Shown here: one piece after another, positions 1 through 6,057 of the stretch
Layout: every line of letters starts with the position of its first letter
Position numbering within the stretch: position 1 is the stretch's first letter
Assembly: GCA_003527555.1 (NCBI GenBank)
Contig: DPWT01000256.1
Coordinates: 1 to 6,102, forward strand
From: Verrucomicrobiales bacterium
GTDB taxonomy: Bacteria > Verrucomicrobiota > Verrucomicrobiia > Verrucomicrobiales > Akkermansiaceae
DNA: 6,102 bases
Direction of reading: 5' to 3'
Made by a program: the position numbers and the translations under genes
The notes under the pieces: model-generated
What the model was told of the DNA's origin: nothing
The model's database searches: none
The model's input: the letters and a program-made list of their open reading frames with translations, nothing else

Positions 1-338
1 GGTTTTTCTGTCTCTTGTTGTGGTTTGGGGACAAAGTGGGGTGGTATTTCTGGAATATGTGCACCAAATTTGAGTAGCTTCATCACACCGTGGCTGTGTA
101 CGACGTCGCGCTCACGTTTAAGGCGCGAAAAAAAAGCAAAAATATAACCGGGAAACATCGCCTCAACCCACCAGATTTTGCCACGGCGGGTGGCTTTACG
201 GTATCGCAGACGCGGGCAAAACGACTGCACACCATCAAGCTGGGCGAGCGACCTTGCGGCTACATGTTCACGTTTGGTTTTTGTGCGCACGCAGTACCAT
301 GCGGCTTCATCGCTTGGTATTATTGGGTCATCGATCAT
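1..338 (-). CDS. Partial NusG/RfaH/UpxY-like transcription antiterminator (N-terminal part only)
   Basis: The reading frame opens at ATG 338 and stays open to the window edge, giving 112 residues with no stop; the C-terminal part lies outside. The visible part is a NusG N-terminal (NGN) domain: WYCVRTK at residues 14-20 (the usual first strand, followed by a helix with KREHVAARSL), a strand with FCPRLRYRK at 40-48, the signature MFPGYIFAFF at 61-70 (compare LFPNYLFV in RfaH), and HGVMKLLKFGAHIPEIP at 83-99, matching the RfaH region RGVSHFVRFG. Such proteins bind RNA polymerase and suppress pausing or termination in particular long operons, typically for polysaccharide synthesis. A GGTGA ribosome-binding sequence at 350-346, inside the end of the upstream regulator gene, lies 7 nt before the ATG, and the two genes are 3 bp apart, so translational coupling is likely. 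The KOW domain would be past the edge. Paralogue rather than housekeeping NusG is inferred from its divergent sequence and context. Confidence 0.88.
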   Translation of the reverse strand, partial: MIDDPIIPSDEAAWYCVRTKTKREHVAARSLAQLDGVQSFCPRLRYRKATRRGKIWWVEAMFPGYIFAFFSRLKRERDVVHSHGVMKLLKFGAHIPEIPPHFVPKPQQETEK

Positions 339-341
339 GAA

Positions 342-845
342 TCATTCACCAAGAAATTTCTGTAATAGCGGTAATACTAAGTTGGCTTTACCTGACCAGC
401 GGCCGAGGCGTTGGATACGTTCTTCGTAAAAGGCCTTCAACTCTGGATCATCTACTTTGTCGAGCTCGCGCTCTAGCCTTGCAAGTTTATCCTGCCCGCT
501 TTTTAGGTGTGGGCGAATTTCCTCACGGATAAACCCACCAACCAGTTTTTTTAGCTCTACGTCCGCTTCGAAGTAAGTTTTCCGGTCGTCCCGATAATCA
601 ACTTGTCTAACCGCACCGAGAGTCCGCAGCATTTTAAGCCCTTGGCTTGCGGATCCTTTGCTGATGCCCAGTCGATTAATCAGATCTTGCATGGTCATTG
701 GCTTTGGAGAGGCATAGAGTACTCCATAAATCTCACCGAGCGACTTCGGAAGACCAATCATACGAACGCCATCCTGAAAAAAAGATAGGATACGATCGTC
801 GATCATCTCAGCTTCGGTTGATGGATTATCGTCTGCATTCATCAT
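342..845 (-). CDS. GbsR/MarR-family winged-helix transcriptional regulator
   Basis: A 167-residue DNA-binding protein. An N-terminal helix (about 14-30, DDRILSFFQDGVRMIGLPKSLGEIYG) leads into a winged helix-turn-helix: helices around 35-45 and 50-60 (MTMQDLINRLG), recognition helix around 62-76 (SKGSASQGLKMLRTLG), and a wing at 79-93 (VRQVDYRDDRKTYFEAD). The C-terminal half is charged and helical (about 96-165), including a coiled-coil-like stretch KLARLERELDKV, suited to dimerisation. The length and the LPKSLGEIYGVLY start fit the GbsR branch of the MarR superfamily. The start is ATG 845, immediately followed by a second ATG at 842; neither has a Shine-Dalgarno sequence. The next gene, an NusG-like antiterminator, starts 3 bp after the stop, so the pair is one transcript. 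The ligand is unknown; the choline/glycine-betaine role of Bacillus GbsR should not be carried over. Palindromes just upstream suggest autoregulation. Confidence 0.9.
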   Translation of the reverse strand: MMNADDNPSTEAEMIDDRILSFFQDGVRMIGLPKSLGEIYGVLYASPKPMTMQDLINRLGISKGSASQGLKMLRTLGAVRQVDYRDDRKTYFEADVELKKLVGGFIREEIRPHLKSGQDKLARLERELDKVDDPELKAFYEERIQRLGRWSGKANLVLPLLQKFLGE

Positions 846-890
846 GGATTAGAATACAGCAAAAACCTTAAGGTTCAATTATTATTGAAC
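846..890 (-). promoter_or_regulatory. Candidate promoter and operator of the GbsR-like regulator gene
   Basis: On the minus strand, TTGAAC (878-873) is separated by 16 nt from TATTCT (856-851), a good fit to a sigma70-type promoter. The expected transcription start then falls at or next to ATG 845, so the mRNA would be leaderless or nearly so, in line with the missing ribosome-binding site. Two perfect inverted repeats overlap this promoter: GTTCAAT-TATT-ATTGAAC at 873-890 and AACCTTAAGGTT at 864-875. They share bases 873-875 and cover the -35 element and the spacer, which is where a dimeric repressor would block RNA polymerase. Binding by the adjacent GbsR-like protein is inferred, not shown. 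Confidence 0.5.
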
Positions 891-931
891 ACAGCCTATC
901 AATAGATGATGTGTGTAATGTTTGAGACGTT

Positions 932-1126
932 TCAACGAAGCTGCACTATGGGAGCGTCTTTCTGTTTACTGTCGGTGGCAGTGGACAAATTGATATCACT
1001 CTCATTTTTTGGCTTATGCGCAGCTGGCGTGGGCTTTTTGACCTTGTATTTTGTAGTGTAGGAGGCAGCCAACCAGAGAGTAAGGATCATTGAGCTGATA
1101 AAAATGAATGAGCGAACTGAAATCAT
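932..1126 (-). CDS. Small putative single-pass membrane protein
   Basis: A 64-residue frame with the layout of a membrane-anchored or secreted small protein: a hydrophobic segment at about residues 6-23 (SFIFISSMILTLWLAASY) after a short n-region with Arg5, then a Lys-rich segment (TTKYKVKKPTPAAHKPKNE) and a Ser/Thr/Asp-rich hydrophilic tail. I do not recognise a family. It lies on the same strand as its neighbours, 133 bp after the glycosidase gene and 86 bp before the regulator gene. No Shine-Dalgarno sequence precedes ATG 1126, but this is also true for most genes here. The sequence shows a coherent hydrophobic/hydrophilic division rather than the random look of the antisense shadows, and no other gene occupies this stretch. 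It could still be a chance frame in an intergenic region. Confidence 0.45.
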   Translation of the reverse strand: MISVRSFIFISSMILTLWLAASYTTKYKVKKPTPAAHKPKNESDINLSTATDSKQKDAPIVQLR

Positions 1127-1259
1127 GGCAGTAAATGAATGGTATAATGTTCGGATTCGTTAACATGAATGATATTTGTTAGCAAAGCCAAAATAATTTC
1201 AAGGAAACCGGCTCATCAGGTAATCATCAGAGATATGGAGTTGATGCATGCTATTTTGA

Positions 1260-2723
1260 TTATCTTGCAACTACACTTGGTGTGCTGGTGGTGCCAAATC
1301 GATCTACTGAGCTCACAGCGATGGCTTCAGGGGAGCCGCTTAATGTGACCGAGGTGTTTGCTGCTGTGAGGATATGGGTGGTAAACCAGTTTTTACCGTA
1401 TCGCGCTTGAACCGCATATTTTGCGGCACCCCGAACGGATGACCATTTAACTGAAACATTACTACGCTTGCCTTTGGCGCTTAATCGGGGTGCGGTTGGT
1501 TTGGTGGAGCTGATCCATGGCATGGGTGGTACGAGAGCGGCCGTGGTGTAGGACTTCTTGGCTAGCTCACCTGTGATACCTCCGCGGTTTTGCCGCAATG
1601 ACTTCATGCTCCAGTGGACATGGCCAGCGTAATTACGACCAATACTTCGCGAGAGCTGTACCTGATTGATGATTTCGCTCGCAGGTCGACCAGGATCCTC
1701 GGTGCTCTTGATCCGCGCGGTGGCGATTCCTGGCCAGACAGGCCGGCGCCCTTGACTGCGCCACCAGCTGAGTAGGCGGCTATAGCCTTGGGGGCCGCTG
1801 ATGCGCCAATAGAGTTGGGGTGATAAGTAGTCGCACCAGCCTTTTTGGAGCCATTTTCTGGAGTCTGCGGCAAGGTGCTCATAGGCGTTAATACTCGCAG
1901 TGGTGCCATTGGGAACGCCCGGTTTCCAGATGCCAAACGGGCTTATTCCCACACGGACCCATGGTTTGGATTTTTTGACCGACGCATACATATTGCTCAC
2001 AAAGCTATCCACGTAACTGCGGCGTTGCGATGGGCTTTTACCGTCGGGAAAAATCTGTTTGGGCATGCCGTTGCTACCAACATCGGGGTAAGGGTAAAAA
2101 TAGTCGTCGATGTGGATGCCATCGATGTCATAACGGCGGGTAACATCCAAAATTACAGAGAGGGCGCGTTGTTGGGTGGTGGTGTGCGAGGGATCCATCC
2201 ATTTGTATGTTTTGAATCGGCGAATTAAGCTAGGGTGGGTTCGTGTAATATGATTGCTGGACATTTGCATCGTTTCACTGGGAGATGCTCGATATGGATT
2301 GAACCATGCGTGGACTTCAATGCCTCTCGCGTGAGCATGTGAAATACAGTAGGCAAGGGGATCATATCCGGGGGATCGTCCCATTGTTCCCGTCAGCCAT
2401 GGGCTCCACGGCTCAATCCGAGAACGGTAGAGCGCATCTGCATTTGGACGTACTTGAAAAATGATTGCATTCATTTTTAGTCGTACCATTTGGTCGAGAA
2501 TCGCGCGCATTTCGCTCTGCTGGGCGCTTGCTGAGAGACCTTTACGGCTTGGCCAATCGATGTTGTAAACGCTTGCTACCCATGCTGCACGGAACTCACG
2601 GGTTACCACTGGCGGATTTTCTTGGCTTGGTGAGTAATTTTTAGCTATCGTTGTAGAACTGAGGATTCCCAATACATAAACGATGTTTAGAATACGGTGT
2701 AGCATAGGGCAGCAGGGAAACAT
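1260..2723 (-). CDS. Secreted GHL10 (DUF187) family glycoside hydrolase, DigH/YngK-like, with C-terminal FN3-like domain
   Basis: A 487-residue exported protein. After a hydrophobic signal segment (about 9-27, HRILNIVYVLGILSSTTIA) comes the glycosyl-hydrolase-like 10 TIM barrel at about 42-345. Hallmarks in order are REFRAAWVASVYNIDWP (42-58), FQVRPNADALYRSRIEPWS (89-107), GYDPLAYCISHAHARGIEV (119-137) running into HAWFNPYR, YDIDGIHIDDYFYPYP (198-213), VGISPFGIWKPG (258-269) and CDYLSPQLYW (297-306). The family includes E. coli DigH, which cuts glycan strands stripped of peptides, so a role in peptidoglycan or a related glycan is plausible; the substrate here is unproven. Residues about 408-487 (PTAPRLSAKG, SVKWSSVRGAAKYAVQAR, AIAVSSVDRFGTTS) read as a fibronectin-III-like module. 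Start choice: ATG 2723 gives MFPCCP before the signal; ATG 2705 (MLHRILNIV) would give a more typical signal peptide. Neither has a ribosome-binding site. Confidence 0.9.
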   Translation of the reverse strand: MFPCCPMLHRILNIVYVLGILSSTTIAKNYSPSQENPPVVTREFRAAWVASVYNIDWPSRKGLSASAQQSEMRAILDQMVRLKMNAIIFQVRPNADALYRSRIEPWSPWLTGTMGRSPGYDPLAYCISHAHARGIEVHAWFNPYRASPSETMQMSSNHITRTHPSLIRRFKTYKWMDPSHTTTQQRALSVILDVTRRYDIDGIHIDDYFYPYPDVGSNGMPKQIFPDGKSPSQRRSYVDSFVSNMYASVKKSKPWVRVGISPFGIWKPGVPNGTTASINAYEHLAADSRKWLQKGWCDYLSPQLYWRISGPQGYSRLLSWWRSQGRRPVWPGIATARIKSTEDPGRPASEIINQVQLSRSIGRNYAGHVHWSMKSLRQNRGGITGELAKKSYTTAALVPPMPWISSTKPTAPRLSAKGKRSNVSVKWSSVRGAAKYAVQARYGKNWFTTHILTAANTSVTLSGSPEAIAVSSVDRFGTTSTPSVVAR

Positions 2724-2778
2724 TATCTACTGTTGGGCATCAAGGTTAATCCTAATAATAGGTGGCTTCCCCGTGATA

Positions 2779-2800
2779 TAAAGCACATGCATGAGCTTTA
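2779..2800. promoter_or_regulatory. 22-bp near-perfect palindrome in the divergent intergenic region, candidate operator
   Basis: Outer arms TAAAGC (2779-2784) and GCTTTA (2795-2800) flank a palindromic core CATGCATG (2786-2793). Only the A/A pair at 2785 and 2794 breaks the symmetry, so 20 of 22 positions are palindromic. It lies between the divergent glycosidase and esterase genes, 39 bp before ATG 2840 of the esterase and 55 bp before ATG 2723 of the glycosidase. The symmetry with no loop favours a site for a dimeric DNA-binding protein over a hairpin. The regulator is unknown. Confidence 0.4.
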
Positions 2801-2839
2801 CTCTTTCCTGCTTGTAAAGTGTTGGGTAAGCTAATTTTC

Positions 2840-3601
2840 ATGAAAGGTTCGATGTTATGTGTCACATGTCTTTGGTTAATCAATTTGTGTTTATCTGCCG
2901 CTGATGAAACGGGCCTTCATCATGGTAAAACTGGTACAGGAAAAAAGGTGATACCCTACCGATGGGTAGAGACAGGAGAGGGGGATAGCCCCGCCCTGAT
3001 ACTATTTCTCCACGGCATGGGTGAGCGGGGGAAGGATAACCACCGACAGATGAAACATGGTATTCCATCGCTGCTTCGATGGTTAAAAAAAGAAAACAAA
3101 CACTGCGTTCTGGTAGTGCCGCAATGTCCGGGTGACGCCACATGGGCTAGCACAAAGGGAAGCCATAAAGATGCTGATCGACTTAAATTAAATAGTAAGC
3201 CGTCATATCCGATGGGGCTTGTATTGAGTCTGTTAGATGAAATATTGAAGAAACACAGGGTGAATAAATCTCAGATTTATATCACCGGGCTGTCGATGGG
3301 CGGTTACGGAACATTTGATGCACTTGCTCGGCGACCTAATTTTTTTGCAGCGGCCATACCCATCTGTGGTGGTGGCGATAAGAAGACGGCAGACAAAATC
3401 AAGCACGTGCCCATGTGGGTATTTCATGGTGATGCTGATAGTGTGGTGCCGCCAACTATGTCACGCGCCATGGTTAAGGCGCTCGAGAATGCCGGAGGCA
3501 CACCTAAATACACCGAATACAAAGGCGTACGCCACAATTCGTGGTCCGCAACTTACGCGAATCCCGAGGTATGGAACTGGTTGTTTGCACAGAAGAAGTA
3601 A
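2840..3601 (+). CDS. Secreted alpha/beta-hydrolase, COG4099-type predicted peptidase/carboxylesterase
   Basis: From ATG 2840 the protein has 253 residues. It opens with a signal peptide (MKGSMLCVTCLWLINLCLSA, probable cleavage before ADE), then an alpha/beta-hydrolase fold: LILFLHGMGERGKDN (about 53-67, oxyanion-hole HGMG and the ERG.DN signature), VLVVPQCPGDATWA (about 90-103), the nucleophile elbow GLSMGGYGTFDALARRP with Ser152, HGDADSVVP with the likely acid Asp200, and GVRHNSW with His232, followed by the terminal PEVWNWLFAQ typical of this group. The triad is complete. The family is annotated as predicted peptidase or phospholipase/carboxylesterase; in glycan-degrading bacteria, ester removal from polysaccharides is also plausible. 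Alternative starts are GTG 2819 (7 residues longer) and ATG 2852, which has AAAGG 4 nt upstream. ATG 2840 was chosen because it puts Lys2 before the hydrophobic core. It is divergent from the glycosidase and converges with the ThuA gene. Confidence 0.88.
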   Translation: MKGSMLCVTCLWLINLCLSAADETGLHHGKTGTGKKVIPYRWVETGEGDSPALILFLHGMGERGKDNHRQMKHGIPSLLRWLKKENKHCVLVVPQCPGDATWASTKGSHKDADRLKLNSKPSYPMGLVLSLLDEILKKHRVNKSQIYITGLSMGGYGTFDALARRPNFFAAAIPICGGGDKKTADKIKHVPMWVFHGDADSVVPPTMSRAMVKALENAGGTPKYTEYKGVRHNSWSATYANPEVWNWLFAQKK

Positions 3602-3607
3602 CCCGCC

Positions 3608-4621
3608 TCACTTATTCTCAATCGCCACGACCTTCTTCGGCATGATCGGCGAGTTAATGTCAGCGAGGTCGGAAGGTTTCACTCCTTTAGCGTGGCCGCC
3701 GAAACTAAATGTAGATGGCTGGTATTTGCCAACAAAGCTGATGTTGCCGTCAGCTTTGATCTCTTTTTCAAGTCCGGCAGCCCAGAAGATGCCGTTGATG
3801 AGCATGCGGCGATAGGAGTCATCTAGGATGTCTTCGGAGGCCCCTTGGGTGGAGTGGAAAACGCGTGCCTTGGTACCGTTTTTGGCGGTGTAGTTTCGGG
3901 TCCATGTCGATGGCACAGGTTTTTTCTTAGGGTCGGGATCGGCATCCTTCTCCATCGAAACCAGTGGTTGGCTATTAGTCAGCACGGTGAATCCCTCACG
4001 TGCGATGCCGTTGTAGGCGCCTGCGTGACAGAAGGCGTTGTCTTTCACCCCGAGTAGGATCGGGTGAGATTTTTGCTCGGGTATAAGTTGGATGCGAGTT
4101 CCCTGCTTGTGGTTTCTGCCGTAGTGGCCCACCCAGGTGTTGCCGAGGATTTGGTGGCCAAAGCCTTTTTCATAACCCGCCTCCTTGGCCTTGAAGTCAT
4201 ACTTGGCATATTTGCTGTTCTTGGGGATTTTGAAACCATGAGATGCGGTTCGCAGCCCCACGACAGGGCCGCCGCGGTTGAGGTAGGCATCGATATGTTG
4301 CATCTGGTCATCGGGCAGATTCAGGAAACGGGTGAAGATCACCATGAGGTCTGCCTTCTCCAGCGCTTCGAGACCTTTAATATCAGATGCCCCTGCGGTG
4401 ATCTCACCTTTTTCGTTCACGCCAAAAAGCACGGTGGTTTTGAAACCGTGGTGCTGGGCGAGGATGCGAGCAAGAGCGGGGCAGGTTTCCTCGGTGCGGT
4501 ATTCGTGATCGGAAGCGATGAAAACGATGTGCTTACCTTTGCCTGGTCCGGATTTTCCTTCGTAGGTTATTTGAGCGGCAAGTGGAGCGATGGTGAGTAG
4601 GAGGAGTAGAATGGCTTTCAT
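3608..4621 (-). CDS. Secreted ThuA-domain (trehalose-utilisation-like) protein
   Basis: A 337-residue protein with a clear signal peptide (MKAILLLLLTIAPLAA, cleavage near residue 16). The ThuA domain, a class I glutamine-amidotransferase-like fold, spans about 29-283. Recognisable blocks are KHIVFIASDHEYRTEE (30-45), LEKADLMVIFTRFLNLPDDQ (87-106), NRGGPVVGLRTASHGF (115-130), GFGHQILGNTWVGHYG (153-168) and ARVFHSTQGASEDILDDSYRRML (252-274) followed by INGIFWAAGLE. The tail FSFGGHAKGVKPSDLADINSPI is of a kind seen in secreted ThuA proteins of Planctomycetes and Verrucomicrobia. ThuA was named from rhizobial trehalose use, and members are linked to sugar catabolism, but the biochemical role of these secreted forms is unsettled. 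It follows the sulfatase gene by 50 bp on the same strand, so joint transcription is likely. No ribosome-binding site precedes ATG 4621. Its TGA stop lies 6 bp from the stop of the convergent esterase. Confidence 0.9.
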   Translation of the reverse strand: MKAILLLLLTIAPLAAQITYEGKSGPGKGKHIVFIASDHEYRTEETCPALARILAQHHGFKTTVLFGVNEKGEITAGASDIKGLEALEKADLMVIFTRFLNLPDDQMQHIDAYLNRGGPVVGLRTASHGFKIPKNSKYAKYDFKAKEAGYEKGFGHQILGNTWVGHYGRNHKQGTRIQLIPEQKSHPILLGVKDNAFCHAGAYNGIAREGFTVLTNSQPLVSMEKDADPDPKKKPVPSTWTRNYTAKNGTKARVFHSTQGASEDILDDSYRRMLINGIFWAAGLEKEIKADGNISFVGKYQPSTFSFGGHAKGVKPSDLADINSPIMPKKVVAIENK

Positions 4622-4671
4622 GGTTGGTGGTCGGTGATCGAGTATATGTCTAAAGGGCTTGAGGTTGGAAA

Positions 4672-6057
4672 TTATTTCTTTGATGGCTTTTTATCCCATG
4701 CTTGGACTGGGTTCAGTCTATAACGAGGAATGGCATCCTTGGCAGGCATGCGATCGATAATTTTCTGAAATTGTCCTAAGGCTTTGGTGGGCTCCAGGTC
4801 CTTGGAATCAATCAGGTTGTTCTTTTCCCAGCAATCGTTTTTCAGATCGTGGAGGTGGGAAATTTGTTTATTTTTGTCGACCTGGACTTTCCATCGTTGG
4901 TTGCGAATTGAGCGGGGTTTGAAAGCGAGCGCGGGTATGACCTGTCCATTGCTCAGCTTGGCGGGATGGCTACCCAAGGCAAGGATGTGAGTTTTGCCTG
5001 TCTTGCTCTCTGGGTCAGTTAGTGCGGATAGGAAAGAGATACCATCAATGCCTTTTGCATCCACCTTGATGCCAGCCATTTCAGCAAAAGTCGGCAAGAT
5101 ATCACTGAAGTCGACGAGCGCTTGCGTGGATTGATCTGGTTTTATTTTAGCCGGCCAGCAGGCGATGAATGGCGCGCTGATACCGTTCTCGGTCAGTTTG
5201 GTTTTGCCGTCACGGACAAGCGTGCCGTTCCGACGCCCTGAAATACTTCCAGATGTCCCGTTGTCGGTGGTAAAGATGACCAGGGTGTTCTCGCTGAGTT
5301 TGTGTTTTTCGAGATGATCTCGTAGCTGCTTCACGAGGTGATCTGTGTAGCGCACCATAGCTATGTGTTTATCCATCTTGCTCCTGGCATCCGGATTGAG
5401 CGGGGTGTGCACAAGTGGACCGTGAGTGAGTGCCATTGGCCAGTAGATGAAGAACGACTCGTCTTTTTTATTGGTGATGAAGTCAAAGATGAACTGGGCG
5501 TAAAGATCCGGCCCAAACTTGTCTTTGCGTGTCTGGCTGTTGTCGTCTTGAAAAATATACGGGTCCCAGTAGCGCTTGCTGCTTTGTTTGAGATTTCCAC
5601 CTTCACCTCCGGTCCACATACACCATTGATCGAATCCGGCTTCGGCGAGTGAGCGGGGCTCTATCCGGAAGTCATCAATCTGCCATTTTCCCGCCACGCA
5701 CGTCGAGTAGCCTGCGGACTTCATCACCTTGCCAAGAGATGGATACATCGAAGGGTCAAAGTGTGCCCGGGCTCCCCAGCGAGGCACATCCCAATGATTG
5801 ACCCAGCCGTGCCGCTGCGGGTATTGCCCGGTGAGTAGAGTGACACGTGACGGTGTGCACTGTGGCATACTGTAGACGTTATGAAATAGCATCCCGTCCT
5901 TGGCGAGTTTATCGATGTGAGGTGTCTTGATGTCTTCCGCGCCGTAGCAGGATACCCATTCCTTGCCAAGATCATCAACAAGGATGAAGATGATGTTAGG
6001 TTTTTGTGCGCCGCATAAAGTCGACACAGCGAGCAGTAAAATAAGAAGAGGTTTCAT
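4672..6057 (-). CDS. Secreted sulfatase (type I, formylglycine-dependent, alkaline-phosphatase fold)
   Basis: A 461-residue exported arylsulfatase-like enzyme that would hydrolyse sulfate esters, most likely on polysaccharides. The signal peptide is MKPLLILLLAVSTLCGA. PNIIFILVDDLG (20-31) supplies the metal ligands Asp28/Asp29. QCTPSRVTLLTGQYPQRHG (66-84) is the sulfatase signature, with Cys67 to be converted to formylglycine and Arg71 stabilising it. VAGKWQ (121-126) gives Lys124; THGP gives His212; FTTDNG (262-267) gives Asp265/Asn266; DGKTKLTENGISAPF (283-297) gives the sulfate-binding Lys285. The oddity is Gln126 in place of the usual His in GKWH. The C-terminal subdomain (about 385-450) has the RWKVQVDK...HLHDLKNDCWEKNNL pattern of this family. 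No anaerobic or FGE-type maturase is in the window. Upstream sequence to 6102 shows no Shine-Dalgarno; the start fits the signal peptide. The ThuA gene follows 50 bp later. Confidence 0.94.
   Translation of the reverse strand: MKPLLILLLAVSTLCGAQKPNIIFILVDDLGKEWVSCYGAEDIKTPHIDKLAKDGMLFHNVYSMPQCTPSRVTLLTGQYPQRHGWVNHWDVPRWGARAHFDPSMYPSLGKVMKSAGYSTCVAGKWQIDDFRIEPRSLAEAGFDQWCMWTGGEGGNLKQSSKRYWDPYIFQDDNSQTRKDKFGPDLYAQFIFDFITNKKDESFFIYWPMALTHGPLVHTPLNPDARSKMDKHIAMVRYTDHLVKQLRDHLEKHKLSENTLVIFTTDNGTSGSISGRRNGTLVRDGKTKLTENGISAPFIACWPAKIKPDQSTQALVDFSDILPTFAEMAGIKVDAKGIDGISFLSALTDPESKTGKTHILALGSHPAKLSNGQVIPALAFKPRSIRNQRWKVQVDKNKQISHLHDLKNDCWEKNNLIDSKDLEPTKALGQFQKIIDRMPAKDAIPRYRLNPVQAWDKKPSKK

Noticed and set aside
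90..429. Two plus-strand frames of 91 and 83 codons
   Set aside because: They lie antisense to the NusG-like gene and the end of the regulator gene; their translations show no family features, while the minus frame has a clear NGN domain.
922..935. Imperfect 14-bp palindrome TTGAGACGTTTCAA at the end of the small gene
   Set aside because: It has no loop or T tract for a terminator, one mismatch pair, and overlaps the stop codon; too weak to call.
1143..1148. Plus-strand TATAAT hexamer
   Set aside because: No -35-like sequence lies 16-18 nt upstream and no plus-strand gene follows.
1213..1230. Direct repeat TCATCAG at 11-bp spacing after the glycosidase stop
   Set aside because: Only two 7-bp copies; expected by chance and with no associated feature.
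1845..2228. Plus-strand 127-codon frame inside the glycosidase gene
   Set aside because: It is the antisense shadow of the GHL10 catalytic domain, whose motifs are unambiguous.
3315..3815. Plus-strand 166-codon frame spanning the convergent junction
   Set aside because: It overlaps the catalytic half of the esterase in another frame and runs antisense into ThuA; its composition looks like a shadow frame.
4064..4600. Plus-strand 178-codon frame
   Set aside because: It is antisense to the ThuA gene, with no recognisable domain and no independent start signals.
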